Origin: Photobacterium galatheae
Lineage (GTDB): Bacteria > Pseudomonadota > Gammaproteobacteria > Enterobacterales > Vibrionaceae
Assembly (NCBI RefSeq): GCF_000695255.1
Contig: NZ_JMIB01000030.1
Location: forward strand, 62,001-126,000
Reading direction: 5' to 3'
Length of the DNA stretch: 64,000 nt
Part shown: one piece after another, positions 1 to 9,253 of the stretch
Layout of the letters: the number at the start of each line of letters is the position of its first letter
Numbering within the stretch: the first letter of the stretch is position 1
Made by a program: the position numbers and the translations under genes
Notes under the pieces: generated by a model
Databases searched by the model: none
Told to the model about the DNA's origin: nothing
Seen by the model: the letters and a program-made list of their open reading frames with translations, nothing else

Positions 1-139
1 TACCAGTGTAGAATGGGTGACATTTGTCACACACATCCAGGTTGATGTCTTTACCCATAGTTGAGTTAAAAACAAAAGTGTTGCCGCAAGAACAACGCGC
101 GTTTACAGCAGTGTATTCTGGGTGGATACCTTGTTTCAT
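1..139 (-). CDS. rpmE: 50S ribosomal protein L31 (N-terminal 46 residues, cut by window edge)
   Basis: The minus-strand reading begins [19 protein letters not shown] and runs off the left edge after 46 residues. Cys16, Cys18, Cys37 and Cys40 are present, the zinc-binding set of the C+ form of L31, a protein of the large ribosomal subunit. A GAGG Shine-Dalgarno sequence lies about eight bases before the ATG. It is divergent from priA, with a 230-bp shared upstream region, as in E. coli. The rest of the gene is outside the window. Confidence 0.95.
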   Translation of the reverse strand, partial: MKQGIHPEYTAVNARCSCGNTFVFNSTMGKDINLDVCDKCHPFYTG

Positions 140-369
140 GGGGAAACCTCATAGCTAAGGCCGTGTCGCTCTCCCGATCCAAAGCCGGGCACCACACGTG
201 GTTAATAAATACTGCCAGGCCGACGGCACTGGACAAATAGGCGGCGTATGATAATCAATCAGTCAAAACAGATCAACCTGCAATCACAGTGTACTGTCAC
301 TTTGCCTCGTCCGTTGCACAGAGTACACTGGCACGTATCTGTAAGTATAAGTGATCCCAGCCAATAACC

Positions 370-2568
370 ATGACAGCCACCATTGCCAGAGTTGCCCTGC
401 CCGTCCCGCTGGACAAAACGTTTGACTATCTAATCCCATCTGGCACACAACCTGTGATCGGTGGCCGGGTCCAGGTTCCTTTTGGCCGTCAACAGCTCAC
501 CGGCATTGTCATTGCACTGACAGACACCTCGGATTTTCCGCTGAACCAGCTCAAGCCCATCAAAGCTGTGCTGGACAGCGAACCCCTCTGGCAACCGCCG
601 CTATTCCAGTTACTGGAATGGACCAGCCGTTACTACCAGTATCCGCTCGGCGATACCCTGGCCAATGCCCTGCCGTCTGCCCTGCGTAAAGGTAGACCGG
701 CCAATGCCGAAATTCGTTTCTGGAAATTAACCGAAAAAGGCAAAGAGCAGCCATTATCGGCCCTGAAACGAGCGCCCAAACAGGCCCGGATTCTGACCCT
801 GCTGCGCAACGGCGAACTCAGCCACGAAGCGTTATTGGAAGAAGAGGTCAGCAGTACAACCCTGAAAACTCTGACAGAAAAAGGCTGGGTCGACAGTTAC
901 CACGCCGTGCCTCAGAGCCAGTGCTGGCAGGATGAATTTGCCATCACGGAAGACAAGCCCAGGCTGAACGAAGAACAGGCTCTGGCGATTGCCAGTGTCA
1001 ACGCCAATCCCAGCTATGGTTGCTATTTATTACAGGGGGTAACCGGTTCAGGCAAAACAGAAGTTTACCTCAACCTGTTAGAACCTGTGCTGGCCGCTGG
1101 AAAACAGGCGCTGGTCCTGGTGCCGGAAATCGGCCTGACCCCACAGACCATCAATCGCTTCCAGCGCCGTTTCAATGTGCCGCTGTATACCATTCATTCT
1201 AGTCTCAATGATACCGAGCGCCTGAGTGCCTGGCTGGCCGGGCGCGACAATCAGGCCGGGATTATCATCGGAACCCGCTCTGCCCTGTTCACACCGTTTG
1301 CCAATCTGGGCATCATTATTGTTGATGAAGAACATGATGCTTCCTATAAACAGCAGGACAGCCTGCGCTACCACGCCCGGGATATGGCTGTGCTCAGGGC
1401 GAATAAGGAAAACATTCCGATTGTCCTTGGCTCGGCAACTCCAGCGCTGGAAACCCTGCACAATGCACGCACCGGCAAATATCATCACCTGCACCTGACC
1501 CGCCGCGCTGGCAATGCCCAGGCCGCCCGCCACGGCGTACTGGACGTCAAAGGGCTGTATCTGGACGCCGGTCTCTCTGCACCGCTGATCGCCCGGATGC
1601 GTCAACACCTGACAGCTGGCAATCAGGTCATGCTGTTTCTGAACCGTCGCGGTTTCGCCCCGGCACTGATGTGTCACGAGTGTGGCTGGCTTGCTGAATG
1701 TAAACGCTGCGATGCCTATTACACTTATCACCAGCAATCCGGTGAACTGCGCTGCCACCACTGCCAGACCCAGCGACCAGTCATGCCCCAATGTCAGCAA
1801 TGTGGTTCAACCCAGCTGCAGACCGTTGGGGTCGGCACCGAACAGCTGGAACATCAACTGGCCGAATTGTTCCCTGAATTTAAAACCGTGCGCATCGACC
1901 GTGACAGCACCCGGCGCAAGGGCAGTCTGGATACTTATCTGGAAGCCATCCGCAACAAAGAATACCAGATTCTGATCGGCACTCAGATGCTGGCCAAGGG
2001 CCACCATTTCCCGGATGTCACCCTGGTCGCACTGGTCGATGTCGACAGTGCCCTGTTCAGCAACGACTTCCGGGCACCCGAGCGACTGGCACAATTGTTC
2101 ATTCAGGTTGCCGGACGCGCCGGACGTGCCAGCAAACCGGGTGAAGTCCTGTTGCAAACCCATCATCCGGAGCACAGCCTGCTTCAGGCCCTGCTTTATC
2201 AGGGATATGATCATTTTGCCGGCCAAGCACTGACGGAACGCCGGCAGGCAATGTTACCGCCCTATACTTTTTTGGCCTTATTCCGTGCCGAAGCCCAGCA
2301 AAGCGATGTGACCGAACAGTTCCTGTTACAGGTTCGCGGCATCCTCGAAGCAAGTCCACTGTTCAACAGCCAGACAATGGTGATGGGGCCAAACCCGGCC
2401 CCGCTCTCACGCCGTGCCGGTCGCTACCGCTGGCAGCTGTTGCTCCAGGCGCCGGATCGCAAGACATTACTACAACTGCTGACGGTTGCCCGCCCGGCCA
2501 TTCAACTGTTACCCCTGGCCCGAAAAGTTCGCTGGTCGCTGGATGTTGAGCCTCAAGATTTGGGATGA
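370..2568 (+). CDS. priA: Primosomal protein N', replication restart helicase PriA
   Basis: PriA is a 3'-to-5' superfamily 2 DNA helicase that recognises stalled or D-loop forks and reloads DnaB. The 732-residue protein matches the usual family length. An N-terminal DNA-binding region is followed by the Walker A motif GVTGSGKT (about residues 223-230) and a DEEH Walker B box (319-322). Eight zinc-ligand cysteines start at CHECGWLAECKRC (from about residue 435), and the C-terminal helicase motifs include QVAGRAGRA. The Shine-Dalgarno sequence before the ATG is weak. It is divergent from rpmE and upstream of cytR, as in E. coli. Confidence 0.97.
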   Translation: MTATIARVALPVPLDKTFDYLIPSGTQPVIGGRVQVPFGRQQLTGIVIALTDTSDFPLNQLKPIKAVLDSEPLWQPPLFQLLEWTSRYYQYPLGDTLANALPSALRKGRPANAEIRFWKLTEKGKEQPLSALKRAPKQARILTLLRNGELSHEALLEEEVSSTTLKTLTEKGWVDSYHAVPQSQCWQDEFAITEDKPRLNEEQALAIASVNANPSYGCYLLQGVTGSGKTEVYLNLLEPVLAAGKQALVLVPEIGLTPQTINRFQRRFNVPLYTIHSSLNDTERLSAWLAGRDNQAGIIIGTRSALFTPFANLGIIIVDEEHDASYKQQDSLRYHARDMAVLRANKENIPIVLGSATPALETLHNARTGKYHHLHLTRRAGNAQAARHGVLDVKGLYLDAGLSAPLIARMRQHLTAGNQVMLFLNRRGFAPALMCHECGWLAECKRCDAYYTYHQQSGELRCHHCQTQRPVMPQCQQCGSTQLQTVGVGTEQLEHQLAELFPEFKTVRIDRDSTRRKGSLDTYLEAIRNKEYQILIGTQMLAKGHHFPDVTLVALVDVDSALFSNDFRAPERLAQLFIQVAGRAGRASKPGEVLLQTHHPEHSLLQALLYQGYDHFAGQALTERRQAMLPPYTFLALFRAEAQQSDVTEQFLLQVRGILEASPLFNSQTMVMGPNPAPLSRRAGRYRWQLLLQAPDRKTLLQLLTVARPAIQLLPLARKVRWSLDVEPQDLG

Positions 2569-2744
2569 AGATAAAATAAATAATGCGAATTGGATCACAA
2601 GCCCAATGTAATTTATGCTATTGCGCACATGTTTAAACCTGCCTAAAGCGCCTACAATAACAGGCTTGCTGGACTAGGTTTCTGTTCCGATTTGGCACGA
2701 TCCTCCAGCATTATTGAGAGAAATATCTTAGAGAGGAACAACTT

Positions 2745-3755
2745 ATGGCGACAATGAAGGACGTTGCCCAGCTAGCCGGTGTCTCAACCGCGACGGTCTC
2801 GCGCGCGCTGATGAACCCGGAAAAAGTGTCGGCCTCGACTCGTAAAAAAGTCGAACAGGCTGTCATGGATGCTGGCTATTCCCCCAACTCCCTGGCGCGT
2901 AACCTGCGACGCAATGAATCGAAAACCATTGTTGCGATTGTGCCGGATATCTGCGATCCCTATTTCACAGAAATCATCCGTGGTATTGAAGAAGCGGCGA
3001 TGGAGCACGGCTATCTGGTCCTGCTGGGCGATAGCGGCCAGCAAAAAAGCCGGGAAAATTCTTTCGTGAATCTGGTTTTCACCAAACAGGCTGACGGCAT
3101 GCTACTGCTGGGAACGGATTTACCGTTTGATATCAGTAAACCGGAACAGAAAAACCTGCCACCGATGGTAATGGCCTGCGAATTTGCACCTGAACTGGAA
3201 CTGCCAACCGTCCACATCGACAACCTGACCGCTGCATTCGAAGCCGTGAACTACCTGACCCAGATGGGACACAAGCACATTGCACAGGTCACCGGGCCAG
3301 ACAGCGCTATGCTCTGCCAGTTCCGTGCTCAGGGGTACCAACAGGCCCTGCGTCGTGCCGGGATCGAACTGAACCCGGCTTATACGGTCAAAAGCGATTT
3401 CACATTTGCCGGCGGTGCCCGCGCTGTCACCACCCTGCTGTCGCTGCCCGAGCCGCCTACCGCCCTGCTGTGCCACAACGATGTCATGGCTATCGGTGCC
3501 ATGCAACAGGCCAAACGCCTGGGTATCAAGGTGCCGCAGGATTTGTCGATTGTCGGCTTCGACGACATTCAGTTTGCTGAATACTGCGATCCACCACTGA
3601 CCACAGTGTCTCAGCCGCGCTACGAGATTGGCCGTCAATCCATGCTCATGCTGCTGGAGATCCTGCAGGGCAAAGACATCTCCGCAGGCTCGCGGCTGCT
3701 GGATGCCAAGCTGGTGATCCGCGAAAGTGCTGCGCCACCGGCCAACAAGTTTTAA
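2745..3755 (+). CDS. cytR: LacI-family repressor CytR
   Basis: CytR represses nucleoside uptake and catabolism genes together with CRP and is relieved by cytidine; in Vibrio it also affects competence. The 336-residue protein has an N-terminal LacI helix-turn-helix (MKDVAQLAGVSTATVSRAL, from residue 4) and then a periplasmic-binding-protein-like effector domain ending with the typical PLTTVSQPRYEIG segment. A GAGGA ribosome site precedes the ATG. Position between priA and ftsN is that of cytR in enterobacteria and vibrios, which supports CytR over another LacI member. Effector specificity is inferred from synteny. Confidence 0.93.
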   Translation: MATMKDVAQLAGVSTATVSRALMNPEKVSASTRKKVEQAVMDAGYSPNSLARNLRRNESKTIVAIVPDICDPYFTEIIRGIEEAAMEHGYLVLLGDSGQQKSRENSFVNLVFTKQADGMLLLGTDLPFDISKPEQKNLPPMVMACEFAPELELPTVHIDNLTAAFEAVNYLTQMGHKHIAQVTGPDSAMLCQFRAQGYQQALRRAGIELNPAYTVKSDFTFAGGARAVTTLLSLPEPPTALLCHNDVMAIGAMQQAKRLGIKVPQDLSIVGFDDIQFAEYCDPPLTTVSQPRYEIGRQSMLMLLEILQGKDISAGSRLLDAKLVIRESAAPPANKF

Positions 3756-3798
3756 CGCGGCAACGCGGTGAAATATTGAGCAAAAGGTCACAGAATCA

Positions 3799-3838
3799 TC
3801 GGGAAGCATACACGCTGACACCGGCTGATGCTTCCCGA
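3799..3838 (+). terminator. Hairpin after cytR
   Basis: An 11-bp perfect inverted repeat (TCGGGAAGCAT pairing with ATGCTTCCCGA) with an 18-base loop follows the cytR stop. No T-run follows it, so it may be a transcript-end stabiliser rather than a strong intrinsic terminator. Confidence 0.4.
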
Positions 3839-3904
3839 CACTAGCCAGTCCGAACACTTCTTTGTACCATATCCGTCCAATCGTTCAGCAATAATCAAAA
3901 CATT

Positions 3905-4546
3905 GTGGCAACCAAAGATTACGTCAAGCGAGGCCGGGCGACGAAGAAACCGGCAAGAAAACCCCGTTCCCGCAGCAGCCAGCCGCAAGGACAGTTCCCG
4001 GTAAAATGGGCCCTGATTGCGCTTTGTCTGGTTGTAGGCATGGGATACGGCCTGTATTTTCTATCCAGCGCTCCTAAACCGACAACGCCAGTTTCCGAGC
4101 AACCGGTGAAAACACCGCCGAAAGAAAGCCCGAAACCGGCAGTCAAACCCAAAACCGAGCCAGCGCCTAAGGTGGAGCCAAAGCCAGTTACAACGACAAA
4201 ACCGCAGGAAAAACTGCCGCCGAAGCCGGCCGAGAAGTGGCGCTATATTGAAGAGCTGGAAAACAAAGAAGTCCAGGTTGAAGCGAAAAAAGTGCCCGAT
4301 ACTCCCAACCGGCCCTATCTGATGCAGTGCGGGGCGTACCGGACACCGGCACAGGCCGAGGAACGCAAAGCGATGATTGCTTTTCAGGGGCTGAGCAGCC
4401 AGGTCAAAGTGTCGCAAGGCGACAAAGGCAGCTGGTATCGTGTGGTTCTGGGTCCTTACCCGCAAAAAAGAAAAGCCGAAAGTGACCGCAATATGCTGCG
4501 TCGGGCGGGGATTGAACCTTGTGCCATCTGGTACTGGGAATCCTGA
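3905..4546 (+). CDS. ftsN: Cell division protein FtsN
   Basis: FtsN is a bitopic inner-membrane divisome protein whose arrival triggers septal peptidoglycan synthesis. The 213-residue product has a basic cytoplasmic tail (MATKDYVKRG), a transmembrane helix near residues 35-54, a Pro/Lys-rich periplasmic linker, an essential-domain-like helix PPKPAEKWRYIEELE (105-119), and a C-terminal SPOR domain (about 133-210) that binds denuded glycan. Trp112, Tyr114 and Leu118 align with E. coli Trp83, Tyr85 and Leu89, which are needed for activation. The start is GTG with no evident Shine-Dalgarno sequence, but the N-terminal homology fixes it. The linker is shorter than in E. coli. Confidence 0.93.
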   Translation: MATKDYVKRGRATKKPARKPRSRSSQPQGQFPVKWALIALCLVVGMGYGLYFLSSAPKPTTPVSEQPVKTPPKESPKPAVKPKTEPAPKVEPKPVTTTKPQEKLPPKPAEKWRYIEELENKEVQVEAKKVPDTPNRPYLMQCGAYRTPAQAEERKAMIAFQGLSSQVKVSQGDKGSWYRVVLGPYPQKRKAESDRNMLRRAGIEPCAIWYWES

Positions 4547-4604
4547 CCATTTGGCAGCCGGAAACAGGCTGACTACACTGTCAAAAGCCGTATCAATGAT
4601 CATG

Positions 4605-4629
4605 AAGGATGCCATCGGCATCCTTTTTT
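4605..4629 (+). terminator. Intrinsic terminator of ftsN
   Basis: A nine-base-pair stem AAGGATGCC/GGCATCCTT with a three-base loop is followed by a T-run. It separates ftsN from hslVU, so hslVU needs its own promoter. Confidence 0.85.
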
Positions 4630-4662
4630 ATGTCTGTACACACACGCAGATTTTGCGACTGC

Positions 4663-4691
4663 CTTGAAATCTGGCACCCCCACCCCCAGAT
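4663..4691 (+). promoter_or_regulatory. Sigma-32-type heat-shock promoter of hslVU
   Basis: CTTGAA at 4663-4668 and CCCCAGAT at 4684-4691, separated by 15 bases, match the RpoH consensus CTTGAAA / CCCCATnT closely. It lies directly after the ftsN terminator and about 55 bases before the hslV start. hslVU is a classical RpoH operon in E. coli. Not tested here. Confidence 0.7.
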
Positions 4692-4746
4692 CTGCGGCTA
4701 TACCCATACCGGCCTACAGGCCGGATTGATGCTAAGAGGTAATACC

Positions 4747-5274
4747 GTGACAACTATAGTCTCTGTACGTCGCAACGGAAAAGTCGTCATCGCAGGTGAT
4801 GGTCAGGTCTCCCTGGGCAACACCGTCATGAAGGGCAATGCCCGCAAAGTTCGCCGCCTGTATAACAATCAGGTTCTGGCAGGCTTTGCCGGTGGTACGG
4901 CGGACGCCTTCACCTTATTTGAGCGTTTCGAACGCAAACTGGAAATGCATCAGGGTCACCTGATGAAAGCCGCAGTCGAACTGGCCAAAGACTGGCGGAC
5001 CGACCGCAGCCTGCGCCGACTGGAAGCGCTGCTGGCTGTTGCTGATGAAACGGCGTCCCTGATCATTACAGGCAACGGGGATGTGGTTCAGCCGGAAAAC
5101 GACCTGATTGCCATCGGTTCTGGTGGTAACTTTGCCCTGTCAGCAGCCCGTGCGCTGCTGGAAAATACCGAGCTGGATGCTCGCACCATTGCTGAGAAGT
5201 CGCTGAAAATTGCTGGTGATATCTGTGTTTACACCAACGACTTCCAAACTGTTGAAGAACTCGATAGCCAGTAA
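4747..5274 (+). CDS. hslV: ATP-dependent protease subunit HslV (ClpQ)
   Basis: HslV is the N-terminal-threonine peptidase ring of the HslUV protease in the cytosol. Starting at the GTG at 4747 gives [14 protein letters not shown], so that Thr2 becomes the catalytic nucleophile after Met removal. This GTG is preceded by AAGAGG and gives 175 residues, the family length. The longer in-frame reading from 4609 overlaps the ftsN terminator and the heat-shock promoter and is not credible. Nine bases separate it from hslU, so the two are co-transcribed. Confidence 0.97.
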   Translation: MTTIVSVRRNGKVVIAGDGQVSLGNTVMKGNARKVRRLYNNQVLAGFAGGTADAFTLFERFERKLEMHQGHLMKAAVELAKDWRTDRSLRRLEALLAVADETASLIITGNGDVVQPENDLIAIGSGGNFALSAARALLENTELDARTIAEKSLKIAGDICVYTNDFQTVEELDSQ

Positions 5275-5283
5275 GGATTCCCC

Positions 5284-6615
5284 ATGTCTGAAATGACTCC
5301 TCGCGAAATCGTTCATGAACTGAACCGTCATATCATTGGCCAGGACAAGGCCAAACGCGCTGTTGCCATCGCTCTGCGAAATCGCTGGCGTCGGATGCAG
5401 CTGCCAGAAGAGCTGCGTGTTGAAGTCACGCCCAAAAATATTCTGATGATCGGCCCGACCGGTGTCGGCAAAACTGAAATTGCCCGCCGTCTGGCCAAAC
5501 TGGCAAATGCCCCCTTCATCAAGGTGGAAGCCACCAAGTTCACCGAAGTGGGTTATGTCGGAAAAGAAGTCGAAACTATTATCCGCGATCTGACTGATGT
5601 TGCCGTGAAAATGACCCACCAGCAGGCGATGGAAAAAGTTCGTTTCCGTGCTGAAGAGCTGGCTGAAGACCGCATCCTGGATGTCCTTCTGCCGCCAGCA
5701 CGCGATGCCTGGGGCCAAAACGAAGAAAGTGACAACAACTCGACGACACGTCAGTCCTTCCGTAAGAAGCTGCGCGAAGGCCAGCTGGACGACAAAGAAG
5801 TCGAGATCGATGTTGCTGCGCCGCAAATGGGTGTGGAAATCATGGCACCTCCGGGCATGGAAGAAATGACCAATCAGCTGCAGGGCATGTTCCAGAACCT
5901 GGCCGGCAACACCACCAAAAAGCGCAAGATGAAAATCAAAGATGCGCTGAAGGCAGTGACTGAAGAAGAAGCAGCCAAACTGGTCAACCAGGAAGAGCTG
6001 AAAGAACAGGCAATTCACGCGGTTGAAAACAACGGTATCGTGTTTATCGACGAAATCGACAAGATCTGTAAGCGTGGCGAAACCTCAGGCCCGGATGTCT
6101 CCCGTGAAGGGGTACAGCGTGACCTGCTGCCGCTGGTCGAAGGTTCCACGGTATCCACCAAACATGGCATGGTCAGAACCGACCACATCCTGTTTATTGC
6201 CTCCGGCGCATTCCAGGTGGCACGTCCATCCGATCTGATCCCGGAACTGCAGGGTCGTCTGCCTATTCGGGTTGAACTGGAAGCCCTGACCAGTGAGGAT
6301 TTCAAGCGTATTCTGACGGAGCCAAATGCCTCACTGACCGAGCAATACAGTGCACTGATGGCGACCGAAAACGTGAATATCAGCTTTACTGAAGACGGTA
6401 TTGCCCAGATTGCCGACGCAGCATGGCAGGTCAATGAGCGGACCGAAAATATCGGTGCTCGCCGCCTGCATACGGTGATGGAGCGCCTGATGGAAGACCT
6501 GTCTTACGACGCTTCTGAACAGGGTGGTAAAGCACAGGTAATCGACAAGACCTATGTTCAGTCCCAGTTGGGCGAACTGGTCGAAGACGAAGATCTCAGC
6601 CGTTTCATTCTGTAA
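5284..6615 (+). CDS. hslU: ATP-dependent protease ATPase subunit HslU (ClpY)
   Basis: HslU is the AAA+ unfoldase that feeds substrates to HslV. The 443-residue protein carries Walker [10 protein letters not shown] (near residue 59), the pore loop GYVGKEVE, an intermediate I-domain, Walker [10 protein letters not shown], and the conserved C-terminal tail [10 protein letters not shown] that inserts between HslV subunits. It is the second gene of the hslVU operon and ends at a strong terminator. Confidence 0.97.
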   Translation: MSEMTPREIVHELNRHIIGQDKAKRAVAIALRNRWRRMQLPEELRVEVTPKNILMIGPTGVGKTEIARRLAKLANAPFIKVEATKFTEVGYVGKEVETIIRDLTDVAVKMTHQQAMEKVRFRAEELAEDRILDVLLPPARDAWGQNEESDNNSTTRQSFRKKLREGQLDDKEVEIDVAAPQMGVEIMAPPGMEEMTNQLQGMFQNLAGNTTKKRKMKIKDALKAVTEEEAAKLVNQEELKEQAIHAVENNGIVFIDEIDKICKRGETSGPDVSREGVQRDLLPLVEGSTVSTKHGMVRTDHILFIASGAFQVARPSDLIPELQGRLPIRVELEALTSEDFKRILTEPNASLTEQYSALMATENVNISFTEDGIAQIADAAWQVNERTENIGARRLHTVMERLMEDLSYDASEQGGKAQVIDKTYVQSQLGELVEDEDLSRFIL

Positions 6616-6624
6616 TCACTTCCC

Positions 6625-6658
6625 CGGGGCACCGCTTTTTGACCGGTGTCCCGTTTTT
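6625..6658 (+). terminator. Intrinsic terminator of hslVU
   Basis: A ten-base stem CGGGGCACCG/CGGTGTCCCG with one wobble pair and a nine-base loop is followed by TTTTT, ten bases after the hslU stop. Confidence 0.85.
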
Positions 6659-6739
6659 CCCTTCCTTTTGCGCCAAAACAAAGTTCTTCTCTGCATAGCT
6701 GTCATAATATATGCATTCGCATTTACATTGTGGACAACC

Positions 6740-7648
6740 ATGCTGTTATCTCATCGTTCTGTCTGGCTTGATGCTACGCGTCCCAAAACCCTGCTTCTGG
6801 CGATTGCCGCTTTACTGTGTGGTAACGCCCTTGCAGCTGCACAAGGCCATTTTTCACCGCTCGTCGCTCTGCTGGCGCTGGTGACAGCCCTGCTTCTGCA
6901 AATCCTCTCGAATCTGGCGAACGACTATGGTGATGTCAGGAAAGGGACAGATAACGCCCAGCGACTGGGGCCAGTCAGAGGCCTGCAAAGTGGTGCAATC
7001 ACCCTGACCGCCATGCGCTCAGCCATTACACTGACCCTGCTGCTGACCACCATCAGCGGGATCGCGCTATTGCTACTTGCCAAGCCATCGCTGACCGTTT
7101 TGCTGACTTTCCTCGGTCTGGGAATCGCTTCGATCATTGCCGCTCTGGCTTATACCTTAGGGACACGCCCTTACGGCTACCGAGGTCTGGGCGATCCGGC
7201 GGTCCTGATTTTCTTTGGCTGGGTCGCAGTCGGCGGCAGCTACTACCTGCAAAGCCATCAGTTCTCACTCACCATCTTGCTGCCGGCCACAGCCAGCGGA
7301 CTCCTGGCTGTCGGGGTGCTCAACCTCAACAACCTGCGGGATATGGACAACGATCGGGCCTGTGGCAAAATCACCCTGGCAGCCCGGCTCGGTCCGACAG
7401 GCGGACGCTGGTATCATCTGGGCTTGCTGCTTGTCAGCCTGTTCGGCTTTGCGTGCTACAGTGCGCTTACCGCTCAGTCTGCATGGGGCTGGCTGTTTCT
7501 GCTGGCAACGCCGCTTCTGCTGACGCACGGCGCTCAGGTGCTGGGCGCAACCGATGGACGCGCCCTGCGTCCCATGTTTGCCACACTGATCCGAGCCGCA
7601 ATGCTGACAAATCTGCTGTTTGCGATTGGGCTGATTGCAGACCGCTAA
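6740..7648 (+). CDS. menA: 1,4-dihydroxy-2-naphthoate polyprenyltransferase MenA
   Basis: MenA attaches the polyprenyl tail to dihydroxynaphthoate in menaquinone synthesis at the inner membrane. From the ATG at 6740 the protein has 302 residues with eight or nine hydrophobic helices. It carries the aspartate-rich prenyl-diphosphate motif NLANDYGDVRKGTDN and the second motif NNLRDMDND, typical of UbiA-fold enzymes. The start is chosen by homology at SVWLDATRPKTL; no good Shine-Dalgarno sequence precedes it, and longer in-frame readings run back into hslU. Synteny with hslU and rraA is as in E. coli. Confidence 0.93.
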   Translation: MLLSHRSVWLDATRPKTLLLAIAALLCGNALAAAQGHFSPLVALLALVTALLLQILSNLANDYGDVRKGTDNAQRLGPVRGLQSGAITLTAMRSAITLTLLLTTISGIALLLLAKPSLTVLLTFLGLGIASIIAALAYTLGTRPYGYRGLGDPAVLIFFGWVAVGGSYYLQSHQFSLTILLPATASGLLAVGVLNLNNLRDMDNDRACGKITLAARLGPTGGRWYHLGLLLVSLFGFACYSALTAQSAWGWLFLLATPLLLTHGAQVLGATDGRALRPMFATLIRAAMLTNLLFAIGLIADR

Positions 7649-7848
7649 AGCATCGGTTCGGGATTGCAATGCCGCCTGAGCTGGTTATACTTTCAGCAAG
7701 TTATCAGCAATGACGACAGATTTATCCGGTCAGGCACTGGCACGTGGGAATCGAACTCGGCATTTCTGGTGTACGGGTCGGCGTCTGATTCTGGCTGAGA
7801 CACTCTGACTTGCCAACACTCTTATTGGCCAACTAAAGAAGCGAACTT

Positions 7849-8334
7849 ATGGAATACAATACCTCTGAACTCTGTGATATTTACCTCGACCAGGTCGACG
7901 TGGTTGAGCCAATGTTCAGCTCATACGGTGGGCGCAGCTCTTTCGGGGGCCAGGTCACCACAGTGAAATGCTTTGAAGACAACGGTTTGCTTCACACTGT
8001 ACTGGCAGAGTCCGGGGTTGGCCGGGTATTGTTGATCGATGGTGGCGGCTCACTGCGCCGGGCACTGATCGATGCGGAGTTGGCTCAGCTCGCGGTTCAG
8101 AACGAATGGGAAGGCATCATCGTCTACGGCTGCGTCCGTCATGTGGATGAGCTGGATGAACTGGATATCGGAATTCAGGCCATGGCCTCCATTCCCGTTG
8201 GGGCCGACCGGCAAGGCAGCGGCGAAGTGGATATTGCCGTCAACTTTGGTGGCGTCACCTTCCTGCCGGAAGACCACCTTTATGCAGACACCACAGGCGT
8301 CATTCTCTCACCAGAACCACTGGACATCGAATAA
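7849..8334 (+). CDS. rraA: Ribonuclease E activity regulator RraA
   Basis: RraA binds the C-terminal scaffold of RNase E and lowers its activity. The 161-residue protein shows the family fold signatures: the N-terminus [19 protein letters not shown], the segment [16 protein letters not shown], and [11 protein letters not shown]. The fold resembles methyltransferase-like aldolases without catalysis. It follows menA, as in E. coli, but the 200-bp gap suggests its own promoter. Confidence 0.93.
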   Translation: MEYNTSELCDIYLDQVDVVEPMFSSYGGRSSFGGQVTTVKCFEDNGLLHTVLAESGVGRVLLIDGGGSLRRALIDAELAQLAVQNEWEGIIVYGCVRHVDELDELDIGIQAMASIPVGADRQGSGEVDIAVNFGGVTFLPEDHLYADTTGVILSPEPLDIE

Positions 8335-8364
8335 CCCGGCGCTTGCGCTGAACCTGCAGATACA

Positions 8365-8390
8365 AAAACAGAGCCTTGAGGCTCTGTTTT
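8365..8390. terminator. Bidirectional terminator between rraA and zapB
   Basis: A perfect 11-bp stem AAAACAGAGCC/GGCTCTGTTTT with a TTGA loop has T-runs on both strands and serves two converging genes. Confidence 0.9.
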
Positions 8391-8413
8391 CGTTTCCGGG
8401 GGTTCCCGCAGCA

Positions 8414-8656
8414 TTATTCCACGGTGTCCATCTTGCCCAGCAGTGCGCGAACGCGCTCCTGCCATGCCTGATGATCATGACGCAGTTTTTCGTTGTCCTG
8501 AACCAGTGACTCACGATCTGCACGCAGCTCCTGCGCCAGATTCGCCAGATTTTCGTTTTTCTCTTTCAGTTCTTCCACTTCCATCTGCAGAAGGGAAATG
8601 GTATCCACGGCCATCTGCACTTTGGCTTCCAGCTGTTCCAGCATCTCTAAAGACAT
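8414..8656 (-). CDS. zapB: Cell division protein ZapB
   Basis: ZapB is a small coiled-coil cytoplasmic protein that joins the Z-ring through ZapA and links it to MatP. The 80-residue product (MSLEMLEQLEAKVQMAVDTI...) is heptad-patterned over nearly its full length. The start is chosen to match the family N-terminus; an in-frame ATG 13 codons upstream lacks support. It is divergent from glpF, as in E. coli. Confidence 0.93.
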   Translation of the reverse strand: MSLEMLEQLEAKVQMAVDTISLLQMEVEELKEKNENLANLAQELRADRESLVQDNEKLRHDHQAWQERVRALLGKMDTVE

Positions 8657-9253
8657 AGTATTCACCCTATCAGTACCTGCGAAAGACCACAGCATCCCGT
8701 TCTGAATGCATTACAACGTTTTCAATGCCAACGCTCACTCAATCACATCGCCGCTGGTGAGCCACGCTGTGCATGATTGATGTTCACTTACCGTTACAAC
8801 GCCAAATCGTTCGGGGATATCACCGCGACTACCAGGCAAATTACAAATCCAATGTGACCCTATTCTAACTAGGCCGTATACGTCTGGCATCTACAAATAC
8901 CACGCTTTATCACAAACGGGCAAAAATTATGCAAACTTTCACAATATTTTACGCAAGCCCCGGTTCTTTCAGTGCAGTTCTAGCCTGAACTGTTAGCAAC
9001 CACTCAGATTTTTCCTCCGGATTTTGCTCAGAAAAAAACGCATGCTAGTGTTCGCGCCAGTATCGGGAAAATTAGAGTTTTTGCTCAATCCACCCTTGTC
9101 GATCGACCTTCGATATTGACCACAAACACAAATAACATGCTCGAACGCACATTTTTTGCGCGTAAATCTTTCCATAAAATCACCATTCGAGTATTTTTTG
9201 ATTACATCACGATAACATCTTACTGACCTACAATTCGGCAAAAGGACTGGCAA
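8657..9253. promoter_or_regulatory. Long zapB-glpF intergenic region, probable glp control region
   Basis: About 600 bp without a credible gene separates divergent zapB and glpF. A CRP-like site TATGCAAACTTTCACA lies at 8928-8943, with a perfect right half TCACA and a weaker left half. The region from about 8860 is AT-rich. GlpR-like fragments occur near 9134-9155, but none matches the 20-bp palindrome well. Glycerol genes are usually under CRP and GlpR, so the assignment is family-based. Confidence 0.35.

Noticed and set aside
5140..6018. A 292-residue open frame antisense to hslVU
   Set aside because: Spans two real genes on the other strand, Phe-rich composition typical of an antisense frame, no ribosome site.
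9134..9155. GlpR-like operator near glpF
   Set aside because: The two half-sites are two bases too close to fit the 20-bp GlpR palindrome, so no operator is called.
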